This document shows positions 44,025 to 57,827 of a stretch of 64,000 nt of DNA, piece after piece. Position numbers and translations under genes: made by a program. Positions within the stretch are counted from its first letter, which is position 1; the number at the start of each line of letters is the position of its first letter. The stretch is from assembly GCA_034670405.1 (NCBI GenBank), contig JAXDDX010000010.1:6607501-6671500 (forward strand), written 5' to 3'. This DNA is from Hoplostethus atlanticus (taxonomy: Eukaryota > Chordata > Actinopteri > Trachichthyiformes > Trachichthyidae). The notes under the pieces are model-generated. The model ran no database searches and was not told the DNA's origin. It saw only the letters and a list, made by a program, of their open reading frames with translations.

Positions 44025-47000
44025 CTAATTTTATATCATCATTAGCCTACTAACGTTATTTCATTTTGATTTAAGCCGCCTCTAATGCCGGTATTTGGTA
44101 GTTTACATAGTCCGGGCGCAGTTTTGCCATTTAAGCCATATACAGGCATGTCTGATCTATTCTAGTTCAATGGTCACAAATCTCAGGTAGCAAAGAGTAA
44201 GGGTTAGTTACTACGCTCTGCTCTAGATTTTTCTTGTATTTAGGGTTTTGCTTGCGTCTCAATTGGGGAGATGCTTCGGCAAGGGAGGGTTTGGGGGAAG
44301 GGGTGTTTTTTTGTGTGTTTTTTGCGCTTTATTACTTGTCTCTGTTTTTTGATTTTGCACTATTAAGGTCAACCAGAATCTCTAGTTTACATGGTATCCT
44401 GTCCTTGACACATATTTACTCTCTTAAGACATGACTCAGCCAGATGTAGCTCATTCTGGAAATGGTTTTAATTTTCTCACTTGGAATTGCAGGGGCATCA
44501 ATAATCCAGTTAAACGCAGTAAGGTGCTACACCACCTTCACCAATTGAATGCTCACATTATCTTTCTGCAGGAGACTCATCTCAAGGTCTCACAACACTC
44601 CAGTCTTAGGTGCAGATGGGTGGGTCAGGCGTTCCATTCCTCATTTCAGAGTAAGGCCAGGGGGGTGGCTATTTTACTGCATAGGTCAGTGCCTTTTACA
44701 TGTTCCAATGTGATTGCAGACCGCAACGGTAGATACGTAATTGTCAGTGGTAGGCTGTTCAACACAAATGTACTTCTTGTCAATATCTATGCTCCTAACT
44801 GGGACAATGGTGATTTTTTCACACTCCCTGATATGTCCTCCCACATGTTGATCATAGGTGGGGACTTTAATTGTTGGTTGGATCCATATCTGGATCGTTC
44901 CTCCACTAATCCTACTGCTCTATCAACCTCAGCCAGGGTGGTCCGGACCTTTATGTCTGACTATGCGGTTTCAGACCCTTGGAGATTGTTTAACCCATCT
45001 AGTAAAATATTCTCTTTTTTCTCACCAGTCCACCACACCTTTACACGTATAGATTACTTCCTTGTAGATGACAGACTTCTTCATTCCATATCTTCATGCT
45101 CATATAATCCAATTGTTATTTCTGATCACGCCCCTGTTACCATGGTAGTAGTCTTTCAAGCTGTTATTAATTTGTGACCGCCTTGGCGTTTAAATACTCA
45201 CCTGCTCAGTAATAAAGACTTTGTAAATTTTGTTTCGAACCAAATTGATTTTTTTTAAGTACAAACAAAACCCCAAACATTTCTGCATCTACTCTCTGGG
45301 AAACTTTGAAAGCCTATCTCAGAGGCGAAATTATTTCCTATGAGAGCAAACTTAAAAATGACAGATTATCTGTGTTGACACGCAGTATTGCTCAATTAGA
45401 TGATGTATACGCTGTGTCACCATCTCCAGATATTTATAAGGAGCGGTTAGCTTTGCAAGCAGAACATGATACATTATTGACAGATCAGGTTACAGAACTA
45501 CTTGTCAAATCTAGAAGCACTTGTTATGAACAAGGAGATAAAGCCAGTAGATTATTGGCTCACAAGTTACGTCAGGTCTCATCATCACATCTGATTCCTA
45601 AAGTGCGTACGTCATCTGGGATATCCTTAGACCCCAAGGAGATTAATGATGAGTTTAAGCGTTTTTATAAAGTTTTATACACATCTGAAAATGAACCGGA
45701 CGCTGTAGAATTGGATGATTTCTTTCATTCCCTTGCTGTACCTTTAGTTAACCAGGACCTAGTTGAAAAATTAGAACAACCAATTACTATTGAAGAATTG
45801 TCCAATGCTGTTAGATCTCTTCAATCTGGGAAGAGTCCAGGGCCAGACGGCTACTCAGCCGAGTTTTATAAAAAGCTTTTTCCTAAAATAGCCCCTATCT
45901 TAAGTGAAATGTATAATGAAGCATTTGTAAATGGCACTCTCCCACGGACTCTCACTTTAGCCACAATCTCTCTAATTCTCAAAAAAAACAAAGACCCTCT
46001 AGACTGTGCATCATACCGCCCAATTAGCCTATTAAATGTTGACTATAAAATCTTAGCCAAGCTTCTAGCGATACGAATCAGTTCTCCCATCAATTATCTC
46101 GCCTGATCAAACAGGATTCTTCATTCTTTAATCTTAGACGCTTATTTAATATCATATATAATCTCTCTACTACCAACACTTCTGAGGCCATCATATCCCT
46201 AGATGCAGAGAAGGCATTTGACAGGGTGGAATGGAAGTACCTCTTCCACACTCTGAATAAATTTGGCTTTGGCTCCAAATTCATTACTTGGATAAGACTT
46301 TTATATTCATCCCCTCAAGCCTCAGTTAGGACTAACAACACGCAATCCAATTGTTTTCCTCTGCAACGGTCAACACGTCAAGGTTGTCCTTTAAGCCCCT
46401 TATTGTTTGCCCTTGCCATAGAACCCCTTGCAATAGCACTTCGCTCCAACCCTCTCATCAAAGGTATTGTCAGATACGGCCATGAACATAAGGTATCGTT
46501 GTATGCCGATGATTTATTATTATACATATCTGATCTCTCTGTTTCTGTCCCTGCTGCTCTCACCATTATCAAATCCTTTGGTCACCTATCAGGGTATAAA
46601 CTGAACCTCAACAAGAGTGAACTGATGCCACTCAATGTAGCCGCAAAAAAGTCCCCTTTACATAACCTGCCATTTAGAATTGCTCATAATGGTTTCAATT
46701 ACCTTGGAGTACATGTTACGGATAAATTTGATAAACTTTTTCAGGCCAACTTTGCTCCCCTTCTAGCCCGTACTAAGGATGATTTTGAACGCTGGTCTTT
46801 GCTACACCTTTCTTTAGCCGCAAGAATCAACTCTATTAAGATGAACACTCTCCCTAAGTTCTTGTATCTCTTTCAGTGCCTACCTATTTTTCTTCCCAAT
46901 GCATTCTTTAAAAAGATTGACTTCCTCCCAACCTCCCAGGATACGTAAACAACTCTTGCAGAGGCCCAAACCAGACGGAGGTCTCGCGCTACCAAATTTC

Positions 47001-48453
47001 AGGTTCTACTACTGGGCTGCTAATCTTAGGATCGTTCAGTACTGGTTGCAGTGTAGAGAGATATCTTCACCCCCGGTTTGGTTAAAGATGGAGGCCGCCT
47101 CATCTATACCGGCATCACTATCTTCTCTCGCCCACGCCTCTATTTCAGGCCTATATTCCTCTTTCACTAAAAATGTATGTGTCAAATTAACTTTGAAAAT
47201 CTGGAACCAATTTAGACGCCACTTTGGGTTTCAGACTATCTCTTTTGCCGCTCCAGTGGCCTCAAATCCAGCTTTTTCCCCATCTATGATTGATAACGCT
47301 TTCTCAACATGGACTAGTCTCGGTATTAGAAGATTTAAAGATCTCTACATTGACAATACCTTTGCTACGTTCGAGCAATTATCAGTTAAATTTGGTCTCC
47401 CCAGAAATCATTTTTTTAGGTTTCTACAGATCCGGAGTTATGTCCGCAGTTTGGATCCCCGGTTCCCCACCCTTCCTGGTGAAACACAATTTGATATTTT
47501 TCTCACCCCTCTTCCCACTTTAAAGGGTTCCTTGTCAATAATCTATAGTCAATTATGCTCTTTACAGTCCATCTCCTTAAACAATATTAAGTCCTCATGG
47601 GAAGAGGAACTGGGAGAAGAGATATCTGATGACATGTGGGAGAACGCGCTCAAAAAGGTTCACGCATCTTCTATTTGTGCTAGGCACGCTCTCATTCAAT
47701 GTAAAGTCATTCATCGGGCTCACTTGGGACCACAATGAGATTATCCAGAATTTACAAGGATGTGAATCCTAATTGTATAAGATGTAACCAATCTCCTGCA
47801 AATCATGTGCACATGTTTTGGAGTTGCCCATCTCTCATTGGTTTTTGGAAGGACATCTTTGACACACTCTCTGAAATATGTCGCACACAGGTGGAACCAG
47901 ACCCTTTGACTGCTTTATTTGGGGTTTCCTCGTCCACATTACAACTGACAAATATGAATAAGTGGGTGTTATTGCTTTTGTTACTTTGTTAGCAAGACGG
48001 CTAATCTTGCTTAGATGGAAATCCTCTGTACCCCCTTCCCATGCTCTTTGGATTAAATCTATCCTAAATTGTATAAAGCTGGAAAAAATTAGACATACAC
48101 TCAGAGGATCTTTAAACAAATTCTATACAATGTGGGCTCCCTTCTTCTCTTATGTCAAGAGGCTTCATTTCCCTGCAGTACCAGAGTGATGTATGTATAT
48201 TTATCTTACATATGTGTATTGCACATTATCTTTTTTATTTTTATTGTTTTTGAGTATGACCTGTAGGATTGATATCAGAGCTGGTTGACCTATAAACCAT
48301 TGTATTCATTTCTTTTTTATTTTGCGTTTGCTTTTCGTCTGTTTTGTTGCGTGTTATTTTTGATATGTTGTTAGATGTTCTTAATCAGTGCAATTCCTTT
48401 GTAAATGTTGACTATGCTGAAAATCCAATAAACAAAGTTTAAAAAAATAAAAT
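44025..48453 (+). mobile_element. L1-like non-LTR retrotransposon, 5'-truncated
   Basis: A 14-bp direct repeat AAAATAAACCTGTT brackets the copy (44011-44024 and 48454-48467), with an A-rich tail (AATAAACAAAGTTTAAAAAA) before the right repeat: a textbook target-primed insertion. About 400 bp of leader precede ORF2. ORF1 is absent, so the copy is 5'-truncated. ORF2 is recognisable over its whole length but has several frame breaks. The element is in the same orientation as rnf182 and opposite to the coiled-coil exons. Confidence 0.88.
44431..48189 (+). pseudogene. L1-like ORF2 (endonuclease-RT), multiple frameshifts
   Basis: The APE endonuclease (44431-45177) has TWNCRGINNPVKRSKVL, FLQETHL, VNIYAPN, IIGGDFNCWLDP and ISDHAPV. 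A TGA at 45175-45177 interrupts it, and the same frame continues to a T-run frameshift near 45250. Pre-RT and RT follow: GKSPGPDGYSAEFYKKLFPK and ASYRPISLLNVDYKILAKLL; a break near 46080-46130; then SLDAEKAFDRVEWKYL, STRQGCPLSPLLFALAIEP and SLYADDLLLYIS. The frame breaks again near 46900 (before PPRIRKQLLQRPKPDGGLAL), 47735 and 47980. The C-terminal Cys/His segment (CIRCNQSPANHVHMFWSCP) and the final RW...HALWIKSI...LEKIR...LRGSLNKFYTMWAPFF are present. Family recognition is strong; the clade (L1 versus Tx1-like) is not settled. Confidence 0.88.
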
Positions 48454-48638
48454 AAAATAAACCTGTTGTAGCTCCTCAACATAAACACTCTGCTTCTCAA
48501 ACACAGCAAGAATATAGATGGATGGAGACGGCAAAACAGGATAGAGATATGGACTTGGAGAGGTAGATGCACGATAGGAAAATGTATTCAACTGTCGAGA
48601 GCAACTGGTGCCTGAAATTAAACTGTCTGAATGCATTT

Positions 48639-48639
<1 letters not shown>

Positions 48640-48675
<36 letters not shown>
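48640..48675. repeat. (CT)n microsatellite
   Basis: About 18 CT units. Confidence 0.95.
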
Positions 48676-48678
<3 letters not shown>

Positions 48679-48731
48679 CTCTATCCCTTTCCTGTGTCTC
48701 TTTCCATTTATTTTCTCACCCTCTTCTCTCT

Positions 48732-48812
48732 ACATTTACATTCTAGTCATTTATCTGAATCTTATTCAGAGAGAGATTTACAAGGCCTGCTGCAACAGTA
48801 GAATAAGCTTCA
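48732..48812 (-). repeat. Dispersed repeat family 1, copy H
   Basis: CATTTACATTCTAGTCATTT, ATTCAGAGAGAGATTTACAA and AGTAGAATAAGCTTCA: the outer part of the family 1 consensus. Confidence 0.65.
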
Positions 48813-49954
48813 TGATGATGATGATGTAATGATGATGTCAAATGATAACCAATCAAACTGCATCATATCATCATATCAGAGGTGGATGACATTGACTGGA
48901 CCATATCTCACTAATGGGGCAAGATTTAGCAGTTTGGCCAGGAGTCGCCTTTTGTCTCCTTTTCCTCTAGTCTGTGTTGGAACCTACGTCTTCTCTCTTC
49001 CCTGTGAACTGCCTAATGAAGCAGAAATGTCAAAAAATAATCCTTAAAAGGGCACTTCCCCAGAAATGCTAGGGGGGTCTCGGGTCACGATGCTCCCAGA
49101 GAAGAAAAGTTTACAAAAATTGCTTCAAAACACTTTCTGGTGAGTTTTCTACGGTGGCATCCACATACCCTCTCCAGGGAGAAAATACGATATACTCTCT
49201 GACCCCTCACTCAGCTTAATATGCAATCCAATCTCAAAATTACGGGTATGAAATTAAACAGCTTTGAAATATTAATATGACCCTATCTTTTTCCATTTTC
49301 CAGCCACTAAAAAAAACATATTTCTATACAAGATAAGCAAGCACTCAATCAGTATTAATATTTCCGGATTATGCCACAGTTTATACACAATATCTAGTGT
49401 TGGTATTCAGTTATTCAGAAATTAAAATTTCTCCCTTCATCCATAAATTGCACTGTTCCATCAATAAGAGTCAATACACAACTCATTTTGCCATTAGAAT
49501 TCCAGGTGAAACTGCACTAGGCTGCTGAAAGTGAAGAGACATTTTGAGAATCACATTATTGACATGCTATGTTTGGCATGCTATTTTAAAAATACGTCCG
49601 ATATTCAGTCCTATCCTGCAGTTACTGGTGTGAAAATTAGATGACATAGATGTAGGCCTAGGTTTAAAATCTGAGTCCTGATCGGCGGTTTTTACATTTT
49701 ATCTGCACACATTGGATAAGGAGGTTTGATTTCATCATGGGCAACCATGGATAGCTTCTATGCAGGGGAGAAATATCATGTTTGTACCCAGTTCATGTAA
49801 TTTCAGTTTGGAGCATAATTAGGATATGTTATAAAATGACAAGTACATACCAGCTGTGCTATCTGCTACAGTGAACAGATACAGTTAGATTTTTGGAAAG
49901 CTTGTGACTAGGACTCTTTGAGTTTTCACTTGTTAACAAAAGGACAATATAGCA

Positions 49955-50030
49955 CCGATATATTGATCTAATCCTAATTACAAGAAAGCAACAGTAAGGA
50001 GGTCAAGGGTCAAAGCAACACCAGGTAGAA
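49955..50030 (-). repeat. Dispersed repeat family 1, copy I (diverged)
   Basis: ATCTAATCCTAATTACAAGA then AAGCAACAGTAAGGAGGTCA and AGGGTCAAAGCAACACC. Confidence 0.55.
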
Positions 50031-52257
50031 AACTCTTCATCATCTGTCTGCATAGAATTAAACAGATTTAATTCCAGTATGGATGCAGCAGGCTACAAAC
50101 TAGCCTGTGACAGCTAATGTGGCAAGACAAAAACAAAGGAGTGTGATTCTTAATGAATTAGTGGTTTCCATGGCGGCGGATGAGAGAGCAGACTGGTGAA
50201 TAACAAGCAGGAGGATAAGAGGAAGGAGGTTAGTACTGATGAGATTGTACAGGGAAATCTCTCTCTTGGTATAGAGGTCCAACATTAACAGCTCCCCTCT
50301 CTCAACTGTCTCATCACCACCCATAGACTTCTCACACACACGCACACACGCACACCCACACGCACTCTTCTTTTTCTCTCTGCTGTTGCTATAGAGACAC
50401 TAATAAAATTGTCAGAACCACTGAGGTTGACTTCCCTGCTCTAGCTTCCTTCAGTTGAAAGTAATTTCCAAACTTAACATGGTTTTATCATTAATAATCT
50501 GGAGAAAGTGATTTCATTCATGCTTTCATCTTCTCCTCACATTTACATTAGTGTTAATTCTCTTTATTCTGGCATAAATCAAAGGTGTCTTTCATCTCTA
50601 GTGTTGTTGAAGGCTGGTATGTGTATTTTCAATTGTTGCACTTCTGGAGAATTGTGCAAGGATTGGCAGATGATAAGGATTTATACTTGTGCATCATACA
50701 AATCTATTACTACAGAGAAATGATTTCAACTAAATGTTTTCTAATTACCTCCCAAATATTACAATATGGTCAGACTTCCTCTTGTGTGATTTGCATAGAC
50801 TTTCTCTTAATTATCGCTCCAAAGCAAACCAGAGTACAAAAAGCACAGCTATTAGTGAGGCGGTGTTCAAAACACAGATTTGATTAATGTAAATTATCTT
50901 AAAGACATTATACGAAAAGTTTGCTACACTGACAAAATGTTATTTTCTCACATTATTAAGACATAAAACATGAATCTGAGTTTTAGGTAATATAAAGCAT
51001 CTAGCATTTGTGGATTGCATGGCGATTTACAGGCAGAAGAACAGTCTCAAGTATCCACACAAATAGATTTAAATCCAAAAATTCAAATAACACAAATATA
51101 ATAGGACATCTTTGTGTGAAATTATGCAAATATATATTTTAAAAATGTTAGCGTTGTACAAATCATGATATATTAATGCAAATGGAAAAAGCATTTAGTC
51201 ACAGATATTTTTTACATATCTTGGAAGTGGAGTGAGAAAACCATGATATGTTTGTTATGTTTATTATTTTTGCATGAATGTATATAGGCATGAAGCATGG
51301 TAAAATGTAGTTATGTAGAGATATTCTGTTTAAAACGAAGACAGCAAATGGAAGAAGACAGGGACCCCTCTGCCATATGGATACTGCTGCTTTCAGCACT
51401 AAAGGCATCTCCGAACTATGCGGGGCCTAGGCCTGAGTCAAGAAGTACATCGGATTTTTCTTATACTGGCATCAACAGTTTCTAAACTGGACATTTTTAA
51501 GAACAGGAGCTGGACATGTAATCAATGGACTTAATCTGGTCAACACTTTCAGATCCTAAGACAAGATCCTGTTAGTTTACCTGTCCTGCTGTATAAGAAC
51601 GTTGAACTATATGCTAGGGGAGAGGGGTTAACATCTGGTCTGTGAGACAAGCTCTTGGTAAGACTACATATATGATTTGAGTGTAACCTTTTTGTTCTGA
51701 TACTTGAACTCTGTGTTACATTATCAATTTAAATGCAAACCTTTAATCTGGCAATAGTCTGGGGTTCTTCCTTAACACAGGCCTAGTTTCAGGCTTGCTT
51801 CTGGTTGCACCTAGGTAATCAGCATCATACTTCTGACTATTAAAAGTTAGGTTCCTTAACATAGCAACACATATTTACAAATCAGTTTAAATTTTTAAAA
51901 TGATGGGTTACATATACAAATCACATGCATTTGCATTTCTTTGTGCAATGTGTTTTAAACGTGCAGTGTCTGACAAATATTTCGTATGACCTTTGTTTTT
52001 ATCTCCTTATAACACTGTATGATCTCCATAGATGAACCCCTGGAGCTACAGAGCTGAGGCAGACAGCAGACTGAGTGAGGACTGAGAGATGAAAGAGACA
52101 AAGTCCGACAGTAAAACTCAAACTGGGTCAGTGTCTGAGGGATAGTGTTCAGCCTCAACACACAGAGGATGACAAGCTCCCTGATCCCTGAGAACTGACA
52201 GATGAACTGAGGAGGAGTAGGACTCTGTATTACAAATCACTCTCTTCAACACATTCC

Positions 52258-52259
<2 letters not shown>

Positions 52260-52321
<62 letters not shown>
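52260..52321. repeat. (CA)n microsatellite, ~31 units
   Basis: Uninterrupted CA run. Confidence 0.97.
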
Positions 52322-52327
<6 letters not shown>

Positions 52328-53720
52328 ATTACTAAATTTTGAGAGCCCTCTCTGACTACATCAGGGAGCACTCATATCAAATTCAAAGTTATGGTTATGA
52401 ATAGTAATGCACCCTAAGTTCATATGACATTCTAGTGAAACAGAAGTGCCTGTTTCAGTCACGTGAGCTGCACCCCCTAACCTAAGTTTTAGTTGCCTAA
52501 ACCTAACCCTAACCTTAACCAAAGTAGTTTCCATTGATTAAGCAGTTGACCATGCTTAGGTATAGTACAAATCAAAAAGTCACAGCATAGTCCGAATCAA
52601 GATTGCATAGCTTTTCATGAGAAATAATACAACCGTTGTTCAGAAAACACAATGACTATATTCATTCCCTGACCCTAACCTTCACCCTTATCTTTGCCTA
52701 AACCTAATCTGACTTATAATATTAATCCTAAACCTAAAATAGTCCCTTTTAGAAGTGAGTACTGGCAAAATGTCCTCATCTTGGAGGATCTTCCTCATTC
52801 CTCATCTTCCCAGAAATACAAAAACACAATACATGCACACATACACACTAGTAACTTTGAAGGAGTTATTTTAGCCACATCTGTTTTGACTAATGAAGCA
52901 GCAGGACACAGCAGGAGGTGGAGGAGGAAAACAGACAATAGGAGAGAGGAGAGATGGATGGAAGGATGAAGGGCAGAGGAGAGGAAGAAGATGAATGACA
53001 ACACGCTGATGTTTCTCAGCTCTGAAGCATACATTGTCCTGCAACACTAAGATGACAAGGATGGAGAGAACAGAGAGAGAGAAAGAAAGGGGAGGGGAGA
53101 GAAATGAAGGAAAGAGAAAGATGAAAAATATTTTGACATTAAATAGATGTTGATACAACAGCCTGCAACAACATTGAAAACCTGCGTAACTATAGTGCTA
53201 AAATGAAAGCAGACACAAAGTCTATAGTCGTCCATAGCTGTTTCCTACGTCATTTTGTGAAATTGGGGTCTAAATATCTTTGATATCAGTTCAAAACAGT
53301 TTCCAAAGCTGTATTGATGTGAATTTGTATCTTGCCAAAACATCATATTATGAAAATGTTGTGCTTGTTCAGGTGGACATTGAACTTTGCCACCTCCTGC
53401 ACATCCCCATCCATCAAATGATTGCTGGGGAGGAGGGAGATGATGGGAGGATGATGGTGAATGAATGAAAGATTTTATAAGAATAGAAGAGAGGGTGAGC
53501 GGTTGCACAGTAATATAGTACATCTAATGTATTGTCTATGTATTTTACTGGATTCAACTATTTTTGCTCAGAATTTAAATGTAATTGCTAAACAATAAAT
53601 GCATAATTTTTTAGTGCAGCACTTGATTAAGATCATTGATCATTAAGTCATGGGCTTGTGGTTGGAAAGGTTGGAAAGACCAATGAAGTGCAGGGAGAGG
53701 AGCTCGAGGTGGTGTGCATA

Positions 53721-53722
<2 letters not shown>

Positions 53723-53780
<58 letters not shown>
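53723..53780. repeat. (GT)n microsatellite, ~29 units
   Basis: Uninterrupted GT run. Confidence 0.97.
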
Positions 53781-55018
53781 GCAGGTCAGAGCTGTGTTTG
53801 TGTGTTTGTATTTGTTCTAGAGAGTCTTTATGTGTTTAGAGTGGTGGACATTAGCACTATTCCACCTGTCTGAAATATTCACAGTGAGAGTAAAATGCTG
53901 GCTCATTAAATGGCTGGCTCTGTTACCTCTACTGGACTGGAACCTCTAATGAACAGACCTCCTGGACCCAAAGATAGCTTTTGCGAAGATTAAAATGACT
54001 TTGCAAATTATTCTGGGAAAATGTGTGGCTTCAACAAGTCAAAGTTTTGGACAGGATAACTCGTGCCTTGTGATATTGTCATTGCTTTCCCAAGACCCTA
54101 CAATGCATGACTGAGTAAAACATGTTGCGCTAAGACACAATCAATTTTCACCTGGCACATTAACCCAACCCTATGTTGCTTGCACAAATGCATACACACA
54201 CACATACATGGAAACAAATGGGCATACATCCACATGTCTAATTCTTTTTCATGGAAGTGCTGAAAAAAGCATGCATGTTCAAACCCTTCCCCTGGATAAA
54301 TAGGGTTTAAAAACACACAATAGTATATTGCTCATTGAGAGAGGCACTGAATTCAATGCCATTCATTGCCATGGGTGTCTATTATCACAGCAGAGTAGAA
54401 AACAACTGAAAGCTTTCCTCTGTCTACCAATAATTAAATAAATGCATTCATCCACACCCAGGCACAGGCGTGTGATGGCTTCTTAAACATACGTGATCTG
54501 CGTGTTAACAGGATGCATGATGACTGTCTGTGTTGATGGCATAAGACAATTAATTATATGGTATTCCAAAACTATTGATACCACAGCAACTATACACAGT
54601 TGTTAAGATTTATTTCAATGCAGTGCAAGAAAGTTGGTGATCTTTCCTGTTTTCTCCTGTTTATTGTTTATATGTTCACTATTTTTGAAGCAAACATTTC
54701 AGATAGTACTTTATAGCTATATTGCATAAAACCCTAGAAGACCTCTTTATTGAGATTATGGCTACATCACTGATGCCAATGGCTGCATCACCATTGTGCT
54801 ATAATCACAGAAAAAACTGCACTATTATTATTCCTATAATAAAGCATGGCTGGGATGTGACCAGTCACACAGCTCAGTCTCAATACCACAAGCTATTCCT
54901 CACATAGCATAAACATCTCTACAAACAAGCTTTAAGCCATGGGGTGTCTGAGGGGATAGAAATTTGTAAATGCCTGTTTTGGTAATGCCTGTATGGTTAG
55001 AACAGGAAAATGGATGAA

Positions 55019-55019
<1 letters not shown>

Positions 55020-55058
<39 letters not shown>

Positions 55059-55060
55059 TA
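55020..55060. repeat. (AAT)n microsatellite
   Basis: About 13 AAT units. Confidence 0.95.
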
Positions 55061-55726
55061 TGTGGAGATGGCAACAGGTATGGAAAGATGACTTGCTGCC
55101 TCCTGTCACACACACAAACACACTTCCACTACTCCCCACTGCATTCGCCTCAATACTACCTGCCAACAAAACAATGAATGAAATCCACCAACCCAACCCA
55201 CCCTAACACAAAACATCCCATCTAGGATGAAACAGCTCCTATTAAACTACTTATTCTAAGCCAGGATTTCCTTCTCAGGAACTTTAGATGTTAAATTAAG
55301 GAAGCAAAGAGCTATAGTTCCCTTCCTTTCCCTTCAGAGATCATGAACCTCAGGATGACTTCACACAGAAGATTTCCATGCCTCCTCTCCATGTAAAAAA
55401 TAAAATTCGGAGGTAACACGCAACAAAGTTTCCATTTTAATAAGATTTGCTATATGGGGAAATATGATGGAAGTTCATGCAGTTAGCAAGCAGAAGCTGG
55501 TGGGAGATATGACTCTGCATTTGATGTGGGCTCTAACTCAATTTGTGGAGGGTATGTGTGCAGAGCTCGGCATGGGAAGCCACAAAAATCACATCTAAAT
55601 CCCTCAGCATGGCACAGAGCTCCTTAAAAGTCCAGCAGCTAACTCCATATGGGGCACAGAGCTACTTTAATAAGTGAGTATGTAACTGAATTTAAATGTA
55701 AATGTACTGCATAACTCACCTGGATA

Positions 55727-55727
<1 letters not shown>

Positions 55728-55775
<48 letters not shown>
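55728..55775. repeat. (AAT)n microsatellite
   Basis: About 15 AAT units. Confidence 0.95.
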
Positions 55776-55776
<1 letters not shown>

Positions 55777-56034
55777 CAGGAGAAATAAACACAGATATTA
55801 ATAAAGGGCCTTTTCATAAAAAAGGGCGTTCCCAAGACATTTATGTAGCTAGGGGGCTGAACGTGTGGAATCTTAAAAGTTAATAGTAGAATTTTAAAAT
55901 ACATTCTAAAACTAACTGATAGCTAGTGAAGAGAGGCTAAATTCAGGGTAATATATTCTCGTTTCCCATTTCTTGTAATAAATTAGTTAAAAGCTGCTGC
56001 ATTTTGCACTAACTGCAAACGGGAATAGAGAGAG

Positions 56035-57345
56035 TTACAGTAGTCTAACAGAAATAAGATAAAAACATGAATAACCTTCTCAAGGTCAGCAGAGGACAAA
56101 ATGGACCTTATTTTGGAAATGTTTTTGAGCTGGAAGAAGCAGGACAGCACTACCTTCTTAACTTCATCAAAGCAGAGGTCAGGATCAAAAATAACACAGC
56201 AGTGGGCTTGACGGTGGCTACCAAGTTGGTCCAGAATAAAATTAATGGAATTTGGAAGGCCAAAGAGAACTATCTAAGATTTGTTTTTGTTCAGCTGCAA
56301 AGATTTCTGGGACATCCAACATTTAATATCTGTAAGACAAGCCTTAAGGCAAGTTAAGTTGCTAAAATCGCTAGATTTTAGGGGTACATATAGTTGGGTA
56401 TCATCTGCGTAACAGTGGAATAAAATATTATGTTTGCAAATGGTTGTCTATCTAGTGGAAGCATGCTATATTGAGAACACAATGGGACCAAGAATTTACT
56501 CTTTAGGAACACCACATAACAGGGTAGCTGAAGATGATATGGCATTCCCAACAACTGAGAAGTTTGTGTTGGCAAGGTGGGAGGGAAACCAATTCAGAGC
56601 GATGCCCTGGACACTAACCCATTTTTCAAGTCGAGTAATTAAGATGGTGTGATTAATTGTATCAAAAGCTGCGCTGAGATTTAAGGACTAAGATGAAACA
56701 GTCTCCCCCATCAACTGCAAGTAGAAGGTCGTTGGTTACTTTCACAAACGCACTGTGGAGAGCTCTAAAACCTGATTGGAACTTCTCAAAAATTGTATTA
56801 GTATTCATAAAAGAAATGAGCTGAGAGGAAAGTACTTTCTCAAGAACCTTGGATAGGAAAGATAATTTTGAAATGGGTCTATAATTGCTGAGAACAAGAG
56901 GGTCCAATTAGGTTTCTTCAACAGTGGCTGAACAATGGAATGTTTGAAAGAGGAGGGGAAAGAGCCAGTGGCCAAGGAGCTATTCATAATGGAAAAAATA
57001 ACTGGTCCAATAGTTCCCATTACCTCCTTCAACAGCCTAGTGGGAATTATATTGGGTGGGATGGGATTTCATGTGTTATCATTTCCTCCAAGTCCAAAAG
57101 TGTGATAGGTTCTGGATGGGTCAATAAATCATGAATTTCGAGGGAGAGAAAGAGGTGCTAGGCAGTCGAGTGATCTGGAGTCTGATTTCATCAATTTTAC
57201 CGGTAAAATAGGTAAGAATTCCCCCAACAGAGGGGGACGCTTCAATACTCTGATGACGGAATAAATTATTTTGAACCGAATTCTGGAGTTGTGATAGCTT
57301 TTAGCAACAATATTGGAGAAATAGGCAGATTTAGCATCCTTAATG
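56035..57345 (-). pseudogene. L2/CR1-group LINE reverse transcriptase relic
   Basis: Reading the minus strand from 57345 downwards: AKVIKDAKSAYFSNIVAKSY (pre-RT), then KEVMGTIGPVIFSIMNSSLA with TGSFPSSFKHSIVQPLLKKP. NYRPISKLSFLSKVLEKVLS follows, with FEKFQSGFRALHS and VTNDLLLAVDGGDCFILVL. A shifted frame then has the (Y)ADD region as IIFYSTVTQMIPNYMYP, and later DIKCWMSQKSLQLNKNKS. These are the motifs of the fish L2/CR1-group RT in the right order. Multiple stops and frameshifts, and the loss of the FDTIDH segment, make it inactive. Edges and target duplications could not be fixed. Confidence 0.8.
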
Positions 57346-57827
57346 ACTTTGGCTTATGTCAAATGAGATCTGTAATCTACCAGTGTGCTGCAGCTGAAGA
57401 CTTGCACCAATAGCAGCAAGCAAGCACTCCATCAAGAGAAAGCTGGACTCACAAACAATGGCTAACCTGCTACACCAGCTCAACCCCCACGAGCCACTAA
57501 GAAGAAATATAGGTCTGAAAAGTGCACTGTTACACAATTTCTAGGTAATGAAGTCGTTCAAACTTTCAAACTTTCAAAACTTTCAAAAATTCTGCCATTG
57601 GGATAAGATAATTCCATTTGTGTCCAATGTAAATTAACTTGTTTCAATGTTTTCTTCACTCAGGTATCTGTTGCACAGCATGAATGAAATAAATTATGAA
57701 CTCAGTCAAAGACAGTGAATTAGGGGACACGACCAAACTAGTTGTGCTGCTGTGTGAATTTAAAAGACTTAGAGCTGGACATTCCACCAGAGACCAGACT
57801 GAAATAATTTACAATTTATATGTAAGT
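57346..57827. other. Intronic DNA, no gene seen
   Basis: No coding frame or named repeat. Confidence 0.4.

Larger units (their letters stand above)
48468..52259. other. Intronic repeat DNA, no gene seen
   Basis: (CT)n at 48640-48675, family 1 fragments at 48732-48812 and 49955-50030. An 81-codon minus-strand frame at 50100-50345 with a hydrophobic segment has no other support. AT-rich and otherwise featureless. Confidence 0.45.
52322..56034. other. Intronic DNA with simple repeats
   Basis: CCTAACCC-type short runs at 52480-52520 and 52668-52735 belong to a dispersed repeat. (GT)n at 53723-53780 and (AAT)n at 55020-55060 and 55728-55775. No gene seen. Confidence 0.45.

Noticed and set aside
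50100-50345. Minus-strand frame with a hydrophobic stretch (LLPLILLLVI), considered as a small secreted protein.
   Set aside because: The hydrophobic stretch is in mid-frame, there is no splice or promoter context, and CA-rich sequence contributes the start.
52480-52735. CCTAACCC-type runs considered as interstitial telomere sequence.
   Set aside because: Only a few imperfect units, and similar phrases at 43510 show they belong to a dispersed repeat.
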